Source: Bacteroidota bacterium
Lineage (GTDB): Bacteria; Bacteroidota; Bacteroidia; Chitinophagales; Chitinophagaceae
NCBI GenBank assembly: GCA_018266455.1
Contig: JAFEAJ010000022.1
Coordinates: 1-64,000 of the forward strand
Reading direction: 5' to 3'
Length of the DNA stretch: 64,000 nucleotides
The position numbers and the translations under genes are program-made. Positions 1 through 7,310 of this stretch are shown here, piece by piece (within the stretch, counting starts at the first letter, position 1; each line of letters starts with the position of its first letter). A model generated the notes under the pieces. The model searched no databases. It was given only the letters and a program-made list of their open reading frames with translations, and had not been told where the DNA came from.

Positions 1-102
1 TCGAGTCTCTGCGAGGACACTAAACCTTCCCACATGTTCTTTGCCTATATCCTTTTTAGCAAAAAGCTGAACAAATACTACATCGGCTCCACTAAAGACA
101 TC
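1..102. repeat. 102-bp direct repeat, left copy
   Basis: Bases 1-102 recur without a mismatch at 313-414, an offset of 312 bp. The repeat starts inside a T-loop-like sequence, runs through a short spacer and covers the first 23 codons of a GIY-YIG ORF. Because the left copy begins at base 1, it may extend further left, outside the window. Confidence 0.95.
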
Positions 103-279
103 AGCCTAAGGATAAAAAGGCACAACAACAGCACAGAAAAGTTCACTTCGACAGGCGTTCCCTGGGAATTGAAATACTTTGAGCGCTTTTCAACACTATC
201 TGAGGCCCGGAAAAGAGAAACGGAAATAAAGAAGAAGAAGAGCAGGGCCTATATCGAGGCCCTTGTCAACAGTTGGTAG
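34..279 (+). CDS. Small GIY-YIG nuclease domain protein
   Basis: 81 residues, consisting only of a GIY-YIG fold as in the UvrC N-terminal domain and stand-alone bacterial GIY-YIG proteins. The first strand carries FAYIL, the second the YYIGST motif near residues 15-20; a basic LRIKRHN helix and a glutamate in the helix SEARKRETEI follow, at the usual catalytic Arg and Glu positions. The C-terminus is a lysine-rich stretch. The stop codon sits in the D-loop part of a tRNA-shaped sequence, so gene and tRNA-like element overlap. A truncated second copy starts at 346. Substrate is unknown; DNA cleavage is inferred from the family only. Confidence 0.85.
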   Translation: MFFAYILFSKKLNKYYIGSTKDISLRIKRHNNSTEKFTSTGVPWELKYFERFSTLSEARKRETEIKKKKSRAYIEALVNSW

Positions 280-331
280 GGCATCCCGATTCTTACCGGG
301 AGGGCCCGGAGCTCGAGTCTCTGCGAGGACA
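259..331 (+). other. tRNA-shaped segment overlapping the end of the GIY-YIG gene
   Basis: The segment has tRNA spacing. A seven-base acceptor strand at 259-265 pairs with 324-330 at six positions, one of them a wobble. A D-loop-like AGTTGGTA lies at 271-278. A perfect 5-bp anticodon-type stem is formed by 284-288 and 297-301, with an eight-base loop. A five-base variable region is followed by a 5-bp T stem (307-311 with 319-323) closing the seven-base loop CTCGAGT. The D stem does not pair and the anticodon loop is one base too long, so it is probably a degenerate or mimic tRNA rather than a working one. No CCA is encoded. Confidence 0.55.
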
Positions 332-414
332 CTAAACCTTCCCACATGTTCTTTGCCTATATCCTTTTTAGCAAAAAGCTGAACAAATACTACATCGGCT
401 CCACTAAAGACATC
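313..414. repeat. 102-bp direct repeat, right copy
   Basis: Exact duplicate of bases 1-102. Identity stops at 414/415, where the copied GIY-YIG reading frame runs into unrelated sequence. Confidence 0.95.
346..414 (+). pseudogene. Truncated second GIY-YIG copy (first 23 codons)
   Basis: The ATG at 346 and 23 codons are identical to the start of the gene at 34, ending after the YYIGSTKDI motif. From 415 the sequence is unrelated but stays open by chance and fuses in frame with the next gene. The copy lacks the basic helix and the catalytic glutamate, so it cannot encode a working nuclease. Confidence 0.8.
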
Positions 415-479
415 CGGCAGAGAAAGAAACTGCCCCGCCCGTCTTTGCTTAAAGCTCCAGCCATCAGCTGTTTATTCTT

Positions 480-487
480 TATATTTG
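480..487 (+). promoter_or_regulatory. Bacteroidota -7 promoter box (TAnnTTTG)
   Basis: TATATTTG matches the TAnnTTTG consensus and lies 17 bases before the ATG at 505. It argues that transcription and translation of the next gene begin here rather than in the upstream nuclease fragment. I did not find a correctly spaced -33 TTG. Confidence 0.55.
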
Positions 488-504
488 CAGTTTATCCAAC
501 AGCA

Positions 505-993
505 ATGAGCGCAAAACTGATATACTTTGTCACAGCCTTCGCATTAGGCATGCCAATGCATGCAGCCTTCGCGCAAAGCTCGTTCGATAAGCCGGCTTTT
601 TATGCCGTCATGTCTGCAAACGACACCTTCAGCATCAACGAACAGCTCAAAAAAGCAGGAGCGCTGCCCATTATCGAAAAAGATGCTTTTACCGGGGCAT
701 TGCTTATGAAAAAAGCAGGGCTCATCAAAGGAGCCTCTTACAAATTGAATTTATTTAAAACAGGCCGGAAAAAGCTGGAAGCCGCCATTCAGGAGAACAG
801 TTCCAGTGCAGAGCTTCGGTTTTTAAGGCTGATGATACAGGAACATGCGCCCGGGGCTTTAGGCTATAAAAGCGATTTGCAACGCGACAGCGAGTTCATT
901 AAAAAAAACTATAGAGCACTTCCTTTGGCAGTACAGCAGGCAGTCATCAGCTATAGCAAAACATCCAAAACCCTGAGCCACTCAGATTTTTAA
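505..993 (+). CDS. Secreted protein of unknown function at the head of the DarA/DarB locus
   Basis: 162 residues when started at ATG 505. This start is preferred over the in-frame ATG at 346 because a TAnnTTTG box precedes it and because it opens with a typical signal peptide (short basic start, hydrophobic stretch, AFAQS cleavage region near residue 24). The mature part is soluble and lysine-rich, with the pattern FYAVMSANDTFSINEQL near its start; it looks helical in its second half. It lies 8 bp before darA and so is probably cotranscribed with pigment synthesis. I do not recognise a family; a periplasmic accessory to dialkylresorcinol or flexirubin assembly is only a guess from position. 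Confidence 0.7.
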   Translation: MSAKLIYFVTAFALGMPMHAAFAQSSFDKPAFYAVMSANDTFSINEQLKKAGALPIIEKDAFTGALLMKKAGLIKGASYKLNLFKTGRKKLEAAIQENSSSAELRFLRLMIQEHAPGALGYKSDLQRDSEFIKKNYRALPLAVQQAVISYSKTSKTLSHSDF

Positions 994-1001
994 ACCCAGG
1001 T

Positions 1002-1916
1002 ATGAATAAAAAAATATTGGCGATCTATTTTAGCCAGACCGGACAGCTTGAAGAAATCATCAATCAATTTACCGCACCATTGACAGAGGCTGGGAACATT
1101 GTTGAAAAACTAAGAATTTATACCAAGCGGCCATATCCATTCCCCTGGACAGGCAAAGCTTTTTTTGAGCAAATGCCCGATTGTGTGCATGGCAACCCTA
1201 CAGAGCTTCAGCCATTTGAACTGAAAGAAAACAAATACGATTTGATTGTGCTGGGCTACCAGCCATGGTTCCTTTCGCCAAGCATCCCTTCAAATTCCAT
1301 CTTGCTTCACCCTTCAGTGCAAGCCATTTTAAAAAGCGCTCCTGTTGTTACCATTACCGGCGCCAGGAACATGTGGATCAGCGCCATGGAGCGAATTAAA
1401 AAATCGCTAAAAGAGGCAGGGGCTATACTGGTCGGGAATATCGCATTGGTAGATAAACACCACAATTTTGTCAGCTTCGTAACCATCCTTCACTGGATGT
1501 TCAATGGCAGGAAAGACAGGTACCTCAATATCTTCCCTAAACCTGGAGTAGCTGATGAGGACATCACCAACACCAGGGCCTTTGGCACCACCGTGCTGAA
1601 CCATCTTGAAAAAAATGATTGGGCTGGCATGCAGGGCGAACTGGTTAAGCAAAAAGCAGTGGTAATAAAATACCCGCTTATGTTTATCGAATCGAAAGCT
1701 ACGAAAATATTTGCTGTATGGGCAAGGATCATAAGCAAGAAAAAAAACCGTGCGCCATGGCTTGTTGCATTCAAATATTATCTTTTAATTGCGCTTTTTG
1801 TAGCGGCCCCTATAATACTGACTGTGGATGCCATTTTCTTTAAGCCGTTTTTATCAAAGAGGATAAAACAGCAGAAACAATATTATACAGGAGTGAACCA
1901 ACACATAAACAACTGA
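1002..1916 (+). CDS. darA: Dialkylresorcinol condensing enzyme DarA (flavodoxin-like)
   Basis: 304 residues, the usual length for DarA. The N-terminus (ILAIYFSQTGQLEEI) is a flavodoxin-type phosphate-binding loop; PYPFPW and the later GNIALVDKHHNF region are DarA-like. The C-terminus has a hydrophobic segment near residues 253-275. DarA works with the ketosynthase DarB in making 2,5-dialkylresorcinols, the lipid part of flexirubin pigments; studies of the pathway assign DarA the aromatising step after DarB condensation. The stop overlaps the darB start by one base, so the two are translationally coupled. Identification is from remembered family features and from the partner gene. Confidence 0.85.
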   Translation: MNKKILAIYFSQTGQLEEIINQFTAPLTEAGNIVEKLRIYTKRPYPFPWTGKAFFEQMPDCVHGNPTELQPFELKENKYDLIVLGYQPWFLSPSIPSNSILLHPSVQAILKSAPVVTITGARNMWISAMERIKKSLKEAGAILVGNIALVDKHHNFVSFVTILHWMFNGRKDRYLNIFPKPGVADEDITNTRAFGTTVLNHLEKNDWAGMQGELVKQKAVVIKYPLMFIESKATKIFAVWARIISKKKNRAPWLVAFKYYLLIALFVAAPIILTVDAIFFKPFLSKRIKQQKQYYTGVNQHINN

Positions 1917-3064
1917 TGCAATTTAGCAACGTATATATTACAGCAACATCGAAATTTCTTCCCAACGCGCCGGTTGATAATGAAGAAATGGAAGCATACC
2001 TGGGACTGATTGATGGCAAGCCGTCGAAGTCCAGGAGGATTGTCCTTCGCAGCAATGGCATCAAACAAAGATATTATGCCCTTACTAAAGAAGGCAAGCC
2101 CACACATACCAATGCGAAGATGACTGCCGCCGCTGTCAGGAGCCTTTTCAACAATGACCCCCAAAAAATAAAATCGCTGCAGCTTTTATGCTGTGGCACG
2201 TCATCGCCCGACCAGATGATGCCTTCACATGCCGTTATGGTACACGGCGAATTGCCCGAAACAAATTCCATGGAGGTTGTTTCGCCATCAGGTGTTTGCT
2301 GCGCAGGCATGCATGCCCTAAAATACGCTTTCATGTCTATACGGACTGGTGAAGCAGAGATGGCGGTTTCGTCAGGTTCCGAAAGGATATCCACTTTGTT
2401 GCGCGCTGAAAATTTTGAAGACGAAGCAAGGAAATTAAACGAACTTGAGGAGAACCCGTACATCAGTTTTGAAAAAGAATTCCTAAGATGGATGCTTTCT
2501 GATGGGGCCTCTGCTTTTCTGTTGTCTAATGCCCCTAATGAAAATGGCGTGAGCTTGCGTATTGACTGGATGGATGGTTTTTCATTTGCGCACCAGAAAG
2601 AAGCCTGCATGTATATGGCAGGCGAAAAAGAGCCCGATGGCTCAATCAAAAGTTACAAAGAATTTTCCCACAAGGACCAGATGGAGAAATCTGTTTTCAG
2701 TATCAAGCAGGATGTAAAACTGTTGAGCGAAAATATTGTGCCGCTGGGCGGCATAGGGGTTATTGCTGTGCTGAAAAAACATGGCATGCAATCTTCTGAG
2801 ATCGATTACTTCCTCCCGCACATGAGCAGTGAATTTTTTCGTGATAAAATTTATACAAGGCTTAAAGAAAACGGGACTGCTGTTGAGTATGACAAATGGT
2901 TCGTTAACCTCCCCCGAGTTGGCAATGTAGGCTCCGCTTCTGTTTATTTAATGGTCGATGAACTTTTTCATAGTGGCAAATTAAAAAAGGGAGAAAAAAT
3001 ATTTTTGCTTGTACCCGAAAGCTCAAGGTTTTCGTACATGTATGCCTTGCTGACAGTAGTATAG
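1916..3064 (+). CDS. darB: DarB, ketosynthase III-like condensing enzyme
   Basis: 382 residues with a thiolase/KAS III fold. The catalytic triad is visible: Cys129 in PSGVCCAGMHAL (Cys128 is adjacent), His302 in LPHMSSEFF and Asn337 in RVGNVGSAS. DarB joins two beta-ketoacyl precursors head to head to form the ring of dialkylresorcinols. Family members act on fatty-acid-derived thioesters in the cytosol. The start codon overlaps the darA stop (TGATG). A general FabH is less likely given the DarA partner and the lack of fab neighbours. Confidence 0.88.
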   Translation: MQFSNVYITATSKFLPNAPVDNEEMEAYLGLIDGKPSKSRRIVLRSNGIKQRYYALTKEGKPTHTNAKMTAAAVRSLFNNDPQKIKSLQLLCCGTSSPDQMMPSHAVMVHGELPETNSMEVVSPSGVCCAGMHALKYAFMSIRTGEAEMAVSSGSERISTLLRAENFEDEARKLNELEENPYISFEKEFLRWMLSDGASAFLLSNAPNENGVSLRIDWMDGFSFAHQKEACMYMAGEKEPDGSIKSYKEFSHKDQMEKSVFSIKQDVKLLSENIVPLGGIGVIAVLKKHGMQSSEIDYFLPHMSSEFFRDKIYTRLKENGTAVEYDKWFVNLPRVGNVGSASVYLMVDELFHSGKLKKGEKIFLLVPESSRFSYMYALLTVV

Positions 3065-3213
3065 CGCCCCATTTCTCCTGTTGAATATATTGTTGCATTA
3101 ACGACAGGCATATGGTGGTCAGGATATATTTCATAAAAGCATGCACGCTGGTTTATCAGTGATTTCCTAATTTCACATCTTTTAAAGCACTAAGCCTTCT
3201 CAAATTCTCTAAT

Positions 3214-3624
3214 ATGAAAAAAGAAGAAATACCACAGGACAAAAGCGCCCTGGAAAAGCTCACCAAAGAAGTCTGTTATGCAGTTGACGAACAGGGCAAC
3301 TACACCACCGCACTCAGCTCAGGATGGGAAGTGAAGGCGAATGCGCTTGATGTTGCATGGGAAGATATTGAACAGCGCATTGCTAATGCCAGGCAAAAAG
3401 TGCTCAACAATGAAGCCAGCCCACTGTTATTCTTTATGGAATGGAGGTTGATGGATATTCCAATTGTTGCAGCTTATACCGGTTTTTGGAAATGGAAGGT
3501 AAAAAAGCACATGAAACCAAATGTGTTCAAAAAAATAAATGAAAAAAAGATGCAGCGCTATGCGGATGCTTTCAATGTAACTATTGAGGAATTGAAAACG
3601 ATGAATGTGGAAAAGGTCAAATAA
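3214..3624 (+). CDS. Conserved-looking unknown protein of the DarA/DarB locus
   Basis: 136 residues, charged and mainly helical, with no signal peptide. A tryptophan-rich centre (FFMEWRLMDIP, FWKWKVKKH) is followed by a C-terminal stretch (MQRYADAFNVTIEELKTM) resembling the last helices of an Xre-type helix-turn-helix, though no complete DNA-binding domain is visible. It sits between darB and the BtrH-like gene, about 150 bp and 200 bp from them, on the same strand. Function unknown; a regulator or an adaptor of the pigment pathway are both possible. Confidence 0.7.
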   Translation: MKKEEIPQDKSALEKLTKEVCYAVDEQGNYTTALSSGWEVKANALDVAWEDIEQRIANARQKVLNNEASPLLFFMEWRLMDIPIVAAYTGFWKWKVKKHMKPNVFKKINEKKMQRYADAFNVTIEELKTMNVEKVK

Positions 3625-3842
3625 TTTTTTAAGATAGCATGCGTGATCTGTATCTATGCGTGCATGTCAAATCCTTGCTTTCTGCTACCTGTTGTAGCTG
3701 GCGAGGCACCTGTCGCATATCCTCATCGTCCTGCAAGGTTTGAAATACGGCAATTGTATGAAACATCAACAACAGCTAACCCACCAAAAATAATCAATCA
3801 AAATATTTCAGGCTAAATTTTAAGCCTGTGAAAAATAATTCT

Positions 3843-4859
3843 ATGAGACTTGAATTTGAGCACCTTCAGTCGGCACACTGTGAAAACGGCGTTACCACCA
3901 ATTTGTTGAAAAGAGTGGGCGCACATAAATTGACCGAGCCGCTTGCGTTCGGCATTGGTTCAGGACTATTCTTTATTTATATCCCGCTATTGAAAATCAA
4001 TAAAGGGCCAGCTATTGCCTTCCGCACGCAACCCGGCCTGATTTTCAAACGAACATGTAAAGCGCTCGATATACCCATTATAAGAAGAAAATTCAGGACA
4101 AAGCAAGAAGCACAAAAGGTGCTTGACGAATGCCTTCAGTCCGGGAGGCCGGTGGGCTGCCAGGTAGGTGTTTATTACCTCACTTATTTCCCGAAGGAAT
4201 ATCGATTCCACTTCAATGCGCATAATATTATCGTGTTCGGCAAAGAAGGAGACAATTATCTCATTAGTGACCCGGTAATGGAAACGCCTACCTCGCTGAG
4301 CAGTTATGAGTTGGAACGGGTACGGTTTGCCAGGGGGGCGCTGGCCCCACGCGGGCAATTATATTATCCTGCCGAAAACAGGCTGGTAACTGATGACCAG
4401 TTCAGGAATGGGATCAAATCCGGCATCAAAAGAAATGTGCGCGATATGCTGTACATACCGGGAAGCATTGCCGGCGTGAGCGGGATAAGATATATTGCAA
4501 AAAAAATAAAAAAATGGAGGAGCAGGCTTGGCCCACATAATGCGGGCTTGTACCTTGCGCAACTGGTGCGCATGCAGGAAGAAATAGGCACAGGAGGAGG
4601 AGGCTTCAGGTATATGTATGCAGCTTTCCTGCAACAGGCTTATGAATTTCATAAAATTGACCAGCTCCATGAAACCTCCGGCCTATTTACAAAAGCTGGC
4701 GACCTGTGGCGCACTGCGGCAGTGCAGGCTTCAGGCATTTACAAAGGCAGGCTGGACAGCCAACAAGATTATAATAAAATGGCAGATCATTTGTTCGAAA
4801 TTGCCGGGATAGAAAAAAAAGCATTCACCGCACTATCAAAAATCAAATGGGCAAAATGA
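3843..4859 (+). CDS. BtrH N-terminal domain protein (C39-like fold)
   Basis: 338 residues. The N-terminus carries the BtrH signature: SAHCENG at about residues 9-15 supplies the nucleophile-like Cys, and FGIGSGLFF follows. BtrH of butirosin synthesis is an acyltransferase that moves an acyl group from a carrier protein onto an amine. Homologues are regular members of flexirubin-type loci, where an acyl-transfer role fits joining a polyene acid to the resorcinol, but this is inference. The ATG at 3843 is preferred; a GTG five codons upstream (3828) is also open. The end overlaps the ABC ATPase gene. Confidence 0.8.
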   Translation: MRLEFEHLQSAHCENGVTTNLLKRVGAHKLTEPLAFGIGSGLFFIYIPLLKINKGPAIAFRTQPGLIFKRTCKALDIPIIRRKFRTKQEAQKVLDECLQSGRPVGCQVGVYYLTYFPKEYRFHFNAHNIIVFGKEGDNYLISDPVMETPTSLSSYELERVRFARGALAPRGQLYYPAENRLVTDDQFRNGIKSGIKRNVRDMLYIPGSIAGVSGIRYIAKKIKKWRSRLGPHNAGLYLAQLVRMQEEIGTGGGGFRYMYAAFLQQAYEFHKIDQLHETSGLFTKAGDLWRTAAVQASGIYKGRLDSQQDYNKMADHLFEIAGIEKKAFTALSKIKWAK

Positions 4860-5602
4860 ACAGCCTTGCCATCAGCATAGAAGACATCAGCTTTGCATAT
4901 AAAGGCCAGGAAAAAAAATGCCTTGAGCATATAAGCCTGGGTATTGAAGCGGGAAAAGGGTTTGGCCTTTTTGGCCCGAATGGGGCAGGCAAAACCACAT
5001 TAATGAATTGCATGACGGGATTGCTTTCTCCCCAACAGGGGAAAATTTCTTTGTTTGGCAATGAAGTAAAAAAACACGATAAAGCCATTAACCATTTTTT
5101 TGGTTTTGTGCCCCAGGATTTTTCTTTTTATCATGAGTTGTCGCCAATTGAAAACCTGGAATTCTTTGGCGCATGGTATGGGCTTTCAAAAACCGAAATC
5201 AAAAAAAGAACGGAAGAGCTGCTGCAAATACTCGGCCTTAAAGAATCAGCCAATAAACAGGTAAAAAAATTTTCAGGTGGCATGAAGCGCCGGGTAAACC
5301 TGGCAATCGGCGTTATGAACAATCCCAAAATTTTATTTTTAGATGAGCCCACAGTTGGCGTGGATGTTCAGACCAAACACGCCATCATTAATTATTTAAA
5401 GGGCCTGAACAGCAGCGGGACAACCCTTGTCTATACTTCCCATCAGTTACAGGAAGCTGAAGAATTGTGTGATGACATTGCCATGATTGATGAAGGAAAA
5501 ATCATTGCAAGAGATTCGCTAAGCAACATGATGCAGCAACATAATGAGAAAGGGTTAGAAGGCCTGTTTTTACATTTAACGGGAAAAGAGTTCAGGGATT
5601 GA
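4847..5602 (+). CDS. ABC transporter ATP-binding protein
   Basis: 251 residues, one complete nucleotide-binding domain: Walker A GPNGAGKTT, Q-loop in FVPQDF, signature FSGGMKRR, Walker B ILFLDEPT with DVQTKH after it, and switch His in YTSHQLQEAEEL. It overlaps the preceding gene; ATG 4847 or the ATGA-overlapping ATG at 4856 could be used. The sequence resembles ABC-2 type exporters such as the one found in flexirubin loci, which may move pigment lipid to the outer membrane. No permease follows: the next gene is proline dehydrogenase, so the membrane partner must be elsewhere. Confidence 0.88.
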   Translation: MGKMNSLAISIEDISFAYKGQEKKCLEHISLGIEAGKGFGLFGPNGAGKTTLMNCMTGLLSPQQGKISLFGNEVKKHDKAINHFFGFVPQDFSFYHELSPIENLEFFGAWYGLSKTEIKKRTEELLQILGLKESANKQVKKFSGGMKRRVNLAIGVMNNPKILFLDEPTVGVDVQTKHAIINYLKGLNSSGTTLVYTSHQLQEAEELCDDIAMIDEGKIIARDSLSNMMQQHNEKGLEGLFLHLTGKEFRD

Positions 5603-5868
5603 GCAGAAAGGCACGCAAGGCGATAAACATTAATAAAAGACCACAACAGGAAACAGAGAAGGGGAAGCGCACCTGTTAATCTTTCCATTAATGAACTAAT
5701 AAACTGCCAGCCTATTAAACATTCGCAAAAACAAAGAGGGCAAAGAGTTTGGTAAAAGGAAAATAAAAAAGCCGTCTAATATTTTAATGAGCCCGCTCTG
5801 CTAACCCATACTATACTTCATACTTATCCCGTATTTTTGTCCACAACAAAGCCCTGAATGCTCTACAT
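5603..5868. other. Intergenic stretch after the ABC ATPase
   Basis: About 270 bp without a convincing gene on either strand. An ABC permease could have been expected here, but I see no open frame with membrane segments and no recognisable remnant. Confidence 0.5.
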
Positions 5869-7089
5869 ATGAATACCATTTCATTCGATAACACCGAGAA
5901 TGCTTTTGCATATAAAAGCAATAAAGATTTAAAAAAGGCAAAATTCCTTTTTTCGTCAATGGCTTATCCACTGCTGGTAAACCTGGGCACTAAACTAACG
6001 CCATGGGCCATCCGTAGCGGATTGCCGGTAAAAGGGCTGGTTAGGGGCACTATCTTTTCCCAGTTCATTGGCGGTGAAACCCTGGAAGAAACAGCAACAG
6101 TTGCCAAAAAATTAGGGGAATATCATGTACAGGTGATATTAGATTATGCTATGGAAGGAAATAACGAAGGGGAGCAAGGATTTGACCGTACTTGCGATGA
6201 ATTCATACGGGTAATCAATTATGCTTCTACCCAACCCAATATCCCGTTCATGAGCGTGAAGGTGACTGGCTTTGCAAGATTTGATTTGCTGGCAAAACTT
6301 GACCAGTCTGTAGCAGATAGCCCAGGCAGCCTGATGAAACGTTACGCGAAAGCTGTAGAGTCATTGACTACAGAAGAAAAAGCTGAATGGCAACGTGTGC
6401 AGGGCCGTATGCAGCGCGTTTGTGAAACTGCTGCCAAAAAAAATGTTGGCGTGCTGATTGATGCAGAAGAAACATGGATACAAGATCCTGTAGATGTAAT
6501 AACGATTTTGATGATGGAACAGTTCAATAAAGAAAAAGTGATCGTGTACAATACCCTTCAGCTATATCGCCATGACCGTTTAAAATTCCTGAAAGATTCG
6601 TTTGAAGCAGCCGAGCTCCGCAATTTCAAGCTTGGCGCCAAGCTTGTCCGAGGGGCATATATGGAAAAAGAAAGAAAGCGTGCCGAAGAATTCAGTTATG
6701 CGTCTCCGATACAGGCCGACAAAGATGCCACTGACAAGGATTATAATGAAGCCATAGCATTTTGTATTGAGCACATTGACAAAGTAGCGCTGATGGTGGC
6801 TTCGCACAATGAATACAGCAATTTGTATACAACACAGTTGCTGGAACAAAAAGGGCTGGCACCGGATCATCCGCATGTGCATTTTTCACAGTTGTTCGGG
6901 ATGAGCGACAACATTACATTTAACCTCGCTAAAACCGGTTGTAACGTAAGCAAGTACCTGCCATTTGGCCCTATAAAATATGTAGTCCCCTATCTCATGC
7001 GCAGGGCACAGGAAAACACTTCCATTTCAGGCCAAACAGGAAGAGAACTCGGGCTGATCAAAAAGGAAATGAACAGAAGAGGGATTTGA
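5869..7089 (+). CDS. Proline dehydrogenase
   Basis: 406 residues, a monofunctional FAD-dependent PRODH barrel as found in Bacteroidota. It oxidises proline to delta-1-pyrroline-5-carboxylate and passes electrons to the respiratory chain. Visible family features include the strand VSVKVTGFARFDLL-like region near residue 125, GVLIDAEETWIQ near 195, KLVRGAYMEKER near 260 and the C-terminal YLMRRAQENTSI segment, whose arginines bind the proline carboxylate. No P5C dehydrogenase domain is fused, so that step is encoded elsewhere. It stands alone between the DarA/DarB locus and tRNA-Val. Confidence 0.92.
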   Translation: MNTISFDNTENAFAYKSNKDLKKAKFLFSSMAYPLLVNLGTKLTPWAIRSGLPVKGLVRGTIFSQFIGGETLEETATVAKKLGEYHVQVILDYAMEGNNEGEQGFDRTCDEFIRVINYASTQPNIPFMSVKVTGFARFDLLAKLDQSVADSPGSLMKRYAKAVESLTTEEKAEWQRVQGRMQRVCETAAKKNVGVLIDAEETWIQDPVDVITILMMEQFNKEKVIVYNTLQLYRHDRLKFLKDSFEAAELRNFKLGAKLVRGAYMEKERKRAEEFSYASPIQADKDATDKDYNEAIAFCIEHIDKVALMVASHNEYSNLYTTQLLEQKGLAPDHPHVHFSQLFGMSDNITFNLAKTGCNVSKYLPFGPIKYVVPYLMRRAQENTSISGQTGRELGLIKKEMNRRGI

Positions 7090-7192
7090 GAGAAGGAAGG
7101 CAGGACTGTTGTGAAATTTTAAATGTTTCCTGGCATTCAAAGTTTAGCAGTTCGAAACTCAGCAATACATCGTACATTTAGCCCTCACTTCA

Positions 7193-7267
7193 GGGCCGTT
7201 AGCTCAGTTGGTTCAGAGCGCTGCTTTGACAGAGCAGAGGTCACTGGTTCGAGCCCAGTACGGCCCA
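7193..7267 (+). tRNA. tRNA-Val (anticodon GAC)
   Basis: Full cloverleaf: acceptor 7193-7199 pairs with 7260-7266 at all seven positions and the discriminator is A at 7267. The D arm GCTCAGTTGG...GAGC is intact. The anticodon stem CTGCT/AGCAG closes the loop TTGACAG, with anticodon GAC at 7228-7230. The T loop is TTCGAGC. CCA is not encoded. Confidence 0.96.
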
Positions 7268-7310
7268 CTAACCTCACACAGCCTTTCTTCAATTGCTCAA
7301 ATTCTTTTTG

